From the NCBI GenBank assembly GCA_021817355.1, contig JAKAVI010000202.1:1-8370 (forward strand): a DNA stretch of 8,370 nucleotides, in the 5' to 3' direction. The notes under the pieces are model-generated. The model was not told the DNA's origin and searched no databases. It was given only the letters and a program-made list of their open reading frames with translations. Positions 7,470 to 8,370 of the stretch are shown here, one piece after another. The DNA comes from Pseudomonadota bacterium (GTDB lineage: Bacteria; Pseudomonadota; Alphaproteobacteria; Micropepsales; Micropepsaceae). The number at the start of each line of letters is the position of its first letter. Positions within the stretch are counted from its first letter, which is position 1. A program made the translations under genes and the position numbers.

Positions 7470-8086
7470 ATCCGGTTGAAGCGGGCCATCCACCTCAGCA
7501 CCGCTTCGGCGCCTTCGTCCTTCAAACCTTGCACGATATCAGGATAGACATCCTCGCGTTCATCCTGGCCGAGCTTGAAGCGGCCATGGATCTTTATCAC
7601 CTGTGCATCAAAGCCGACAATTGCGCTCGCAAGTCGTTCGAAACGTGGTCCCATGTCCTTGATCTGCCAGCCTTGCCGGCGCCCCTTTTCCATGGCGCTG
7701 ACCTGATCCTCAAGGAGGTTCCTCAGCGTCTCGTGATCCTCGGAAAAATGTAGCTCGGTTTCAAACCACAGTGAGGCATAGTTCCAGGTGGGTGCCTGGG
7801 TCCGATCGGTCATCCAGGATGGGGAGACATAGGCGTTGGGGCCAAGGATCAGGATCTGGGCCCTGGGGCAGCTGCGCAAGGCTGCGACCTGCGGGTTGGC
7901 GCGAGCAAAATGCCCGCGCAAGGAACAGATATTGCCCTCCTGGTCGGTGTGTGCCCGAAAGGGAAGCACCGTGGCAAAAGGTATGTCCTGATGGACGCAG
8001 ACGATCCAGCCGAGCGGGTTTTCGGCGAGGAGCTTGACGCTATCCTCAGGTCCTTGAGGCGCAAACTTGCCCGAAAAATCATTCAT
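7460..8086 (-). CDS. PaiB-family FMN-binding split-barrel protein (putative negative transcriptional regulator)
   Basis: The family is named after Bacillus subtilis PaiB, reported as a negative regulator of protease and sporulation genes; members have a flavin-binding split-barrel fold. The 208-residue product is the usual length. The family blocks are present in order: GHFARANPQ (58-66), ILILGPNAYVSPSW (78-91), APTWNY (98-103), and near the end IVGFDAQVIKIHGRFKLGQ. The ATG start at 8084-8086 has AGAGG 7 nt upstream (8093-8097). It converges on the AraC gene and is divergent from the PepSY-type gene. Whether it regulates genes directly or is a flavoenzyme (for example a heme- or flavin-related oxidoreductase of the same fold) cannot be told; no helix-turn-helix is visible. 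Identity to the family is firm, function is not. Confidence 0.92.
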   Translation of the reverse strand: MNDFSGKFAPQGPEDSVKLLAENPLGWIVCVHQDIPFATVLPFRAHTDQEGNICSLRGHFARANPQVAALRSCPRAQILILGPNAYVSPSWMTDRTQAPTWNYASLWFETELHFSEDHETLRNLLEDQVSAMEKGRRQGWQIKDMGPRFERLASAIVGFDAQVIKIHGRFKLGQDEREDVYPDIVQGLKDEGAEAVLRWMARFNRMRP

Positions 8087-8152
8087 CGCATTGCCTCTTC
8101 GCCCAGCCGAGTTCTGACTTTAGCCAAGCCTGCGGGGCATTTGGAGGGAAAC

Positions 8153-8192
8153 CGGGCCCGTTTGTAACGCGCCCGGGCCATTGAACGGCCCG
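8153..8192. repeat. GC-rich inverted repeat in the divergent PaiB/PepSY intergenic region
   Basis: CGGGCC(C)GTT at 8153-8162 can pair with AACGGCCCG at 8184-8192 (nine pairs, one bulge). Between them lies the perfect 8-bp palindrome GCCCGGGC (8171-8178). This is the only structure I see in the 199-bp divergent intergenic region. It may be an operator or just GC-rich chance; no -35/-10 pair is clear on either strand. Confidence 0.3.
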
Positions 8193-8285
8193 TCCGCGAT
8201 GGCAAAGGACCCCAGAGAGCTGGCCCCAGAACCCAAGCCGGGCCATGGTAATGCCCACATGCGGAACAGACTAAGCGGAGCAGAG

Positions 8286-8370
8286 TTGGAAGGCATGCGC
8301 ATACGACCGGGGCTGGTATGGCTGCATCGCTATCTTGGCCTTTTGCTCCTCGCTTTTCTCGTCCTCGCGG
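8286..8370 (+). CDS. PepSY-associated transmembrane protein, N-terminus only (runs off the right edge)
   Basis: Only the first 28 codons are in the window. From the ATG at 8295 the translation is MRIRPGLVWLHRYLGLLLLAF and continues with LVLA, a short basic N-terminus with a WLHRYLG turn leading into a first transmembrane helix. This pattern is typical of PepSY-domain membrane proteins (PiuB-like iron-regulated proteins, some of them siderophore-iron reductases). I annotate the TTG at 8286 because GGAG (8277-8280) stands 5 nt upstream, adding MEG. The ATG at 8295 has GGAAGG only 1 nt away, and an in-frame ATG at 8259 is another option. The gene is divergent from the PaiB-like gene. If the family call holds, it fits the siderophore receptor nearby. 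Confidence is limited by the short length. Confidence 0.6.
   Translation, partial: MEGMRIRPGLVWLHRYLGLLLLAFLVLA

Overview
This window looks like a chromosomal segment of an alphaproteobacterium with moderately high G+C. Two things support this: the partial gene at the left edge encodes a UvrA whose sequence resembles alphaproteobacterial versions, and its upstream region carries a perfect GTTC-N7-GTTC LexA box, the SOS operator type known from Alphaproteobacteria. No mobile element, tRNA, rRNA or CRISPR array is visible.

Layout, left to right. Positions 1-1160 (minus) hold the N-terminal 386 codons of uvrA, with its SOS operator at 1230-1244. Positions 1399-1596 hold no convincing gene but have strong nested RNA-like base pairing; on the plus strand there are local similarities to 6S RNA, so I call it a candidate structured ncRNA. 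Then three genes run leftwards on the minus strand. In transcription order they are an HSL-family alpha/beta hydrolase (5512-6501), a FhuA-like TonB-dependent siderophore receptor (3250-5379) and an APC-family amino acid permease (1646-3136). A GC-rich hairpin lies between the receptor and the permease. Divergent from the hydrolase is an AraC-family regulator with a cupin sensor domain (6593-7441, plus). A 91-bp gap between the two contains an inverted repeat and a -10 element placed so that the regulator mRNA would be leaderless. A PaiB-type FMN-binding split-barrel protein (7460-8086, minus) converges on the regulator across a hairpin. At the right edge the first codons of a PepSY-type inner-membrane protein start on the plus strand (about 8286 onwards).

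How the genes may work together (inference): the receptor and the PepSY-type membrane protein both belong to families repeatedly linked to iron or siderophore uptake, so the right two thirds may be a small iron-acquisition neighbourhood. In that case the hydrolase could process an imported siderophore ester and the AraC protein could be the local regulator. The sequence does not prove this; the hydrolase may act on an unrelated ester and the permease may be unrelated. The strongest regulatory call is the LexA box upstream of uvrA. The most open questions are the ncRNA candidate and the hydrolase-receptor pairing.
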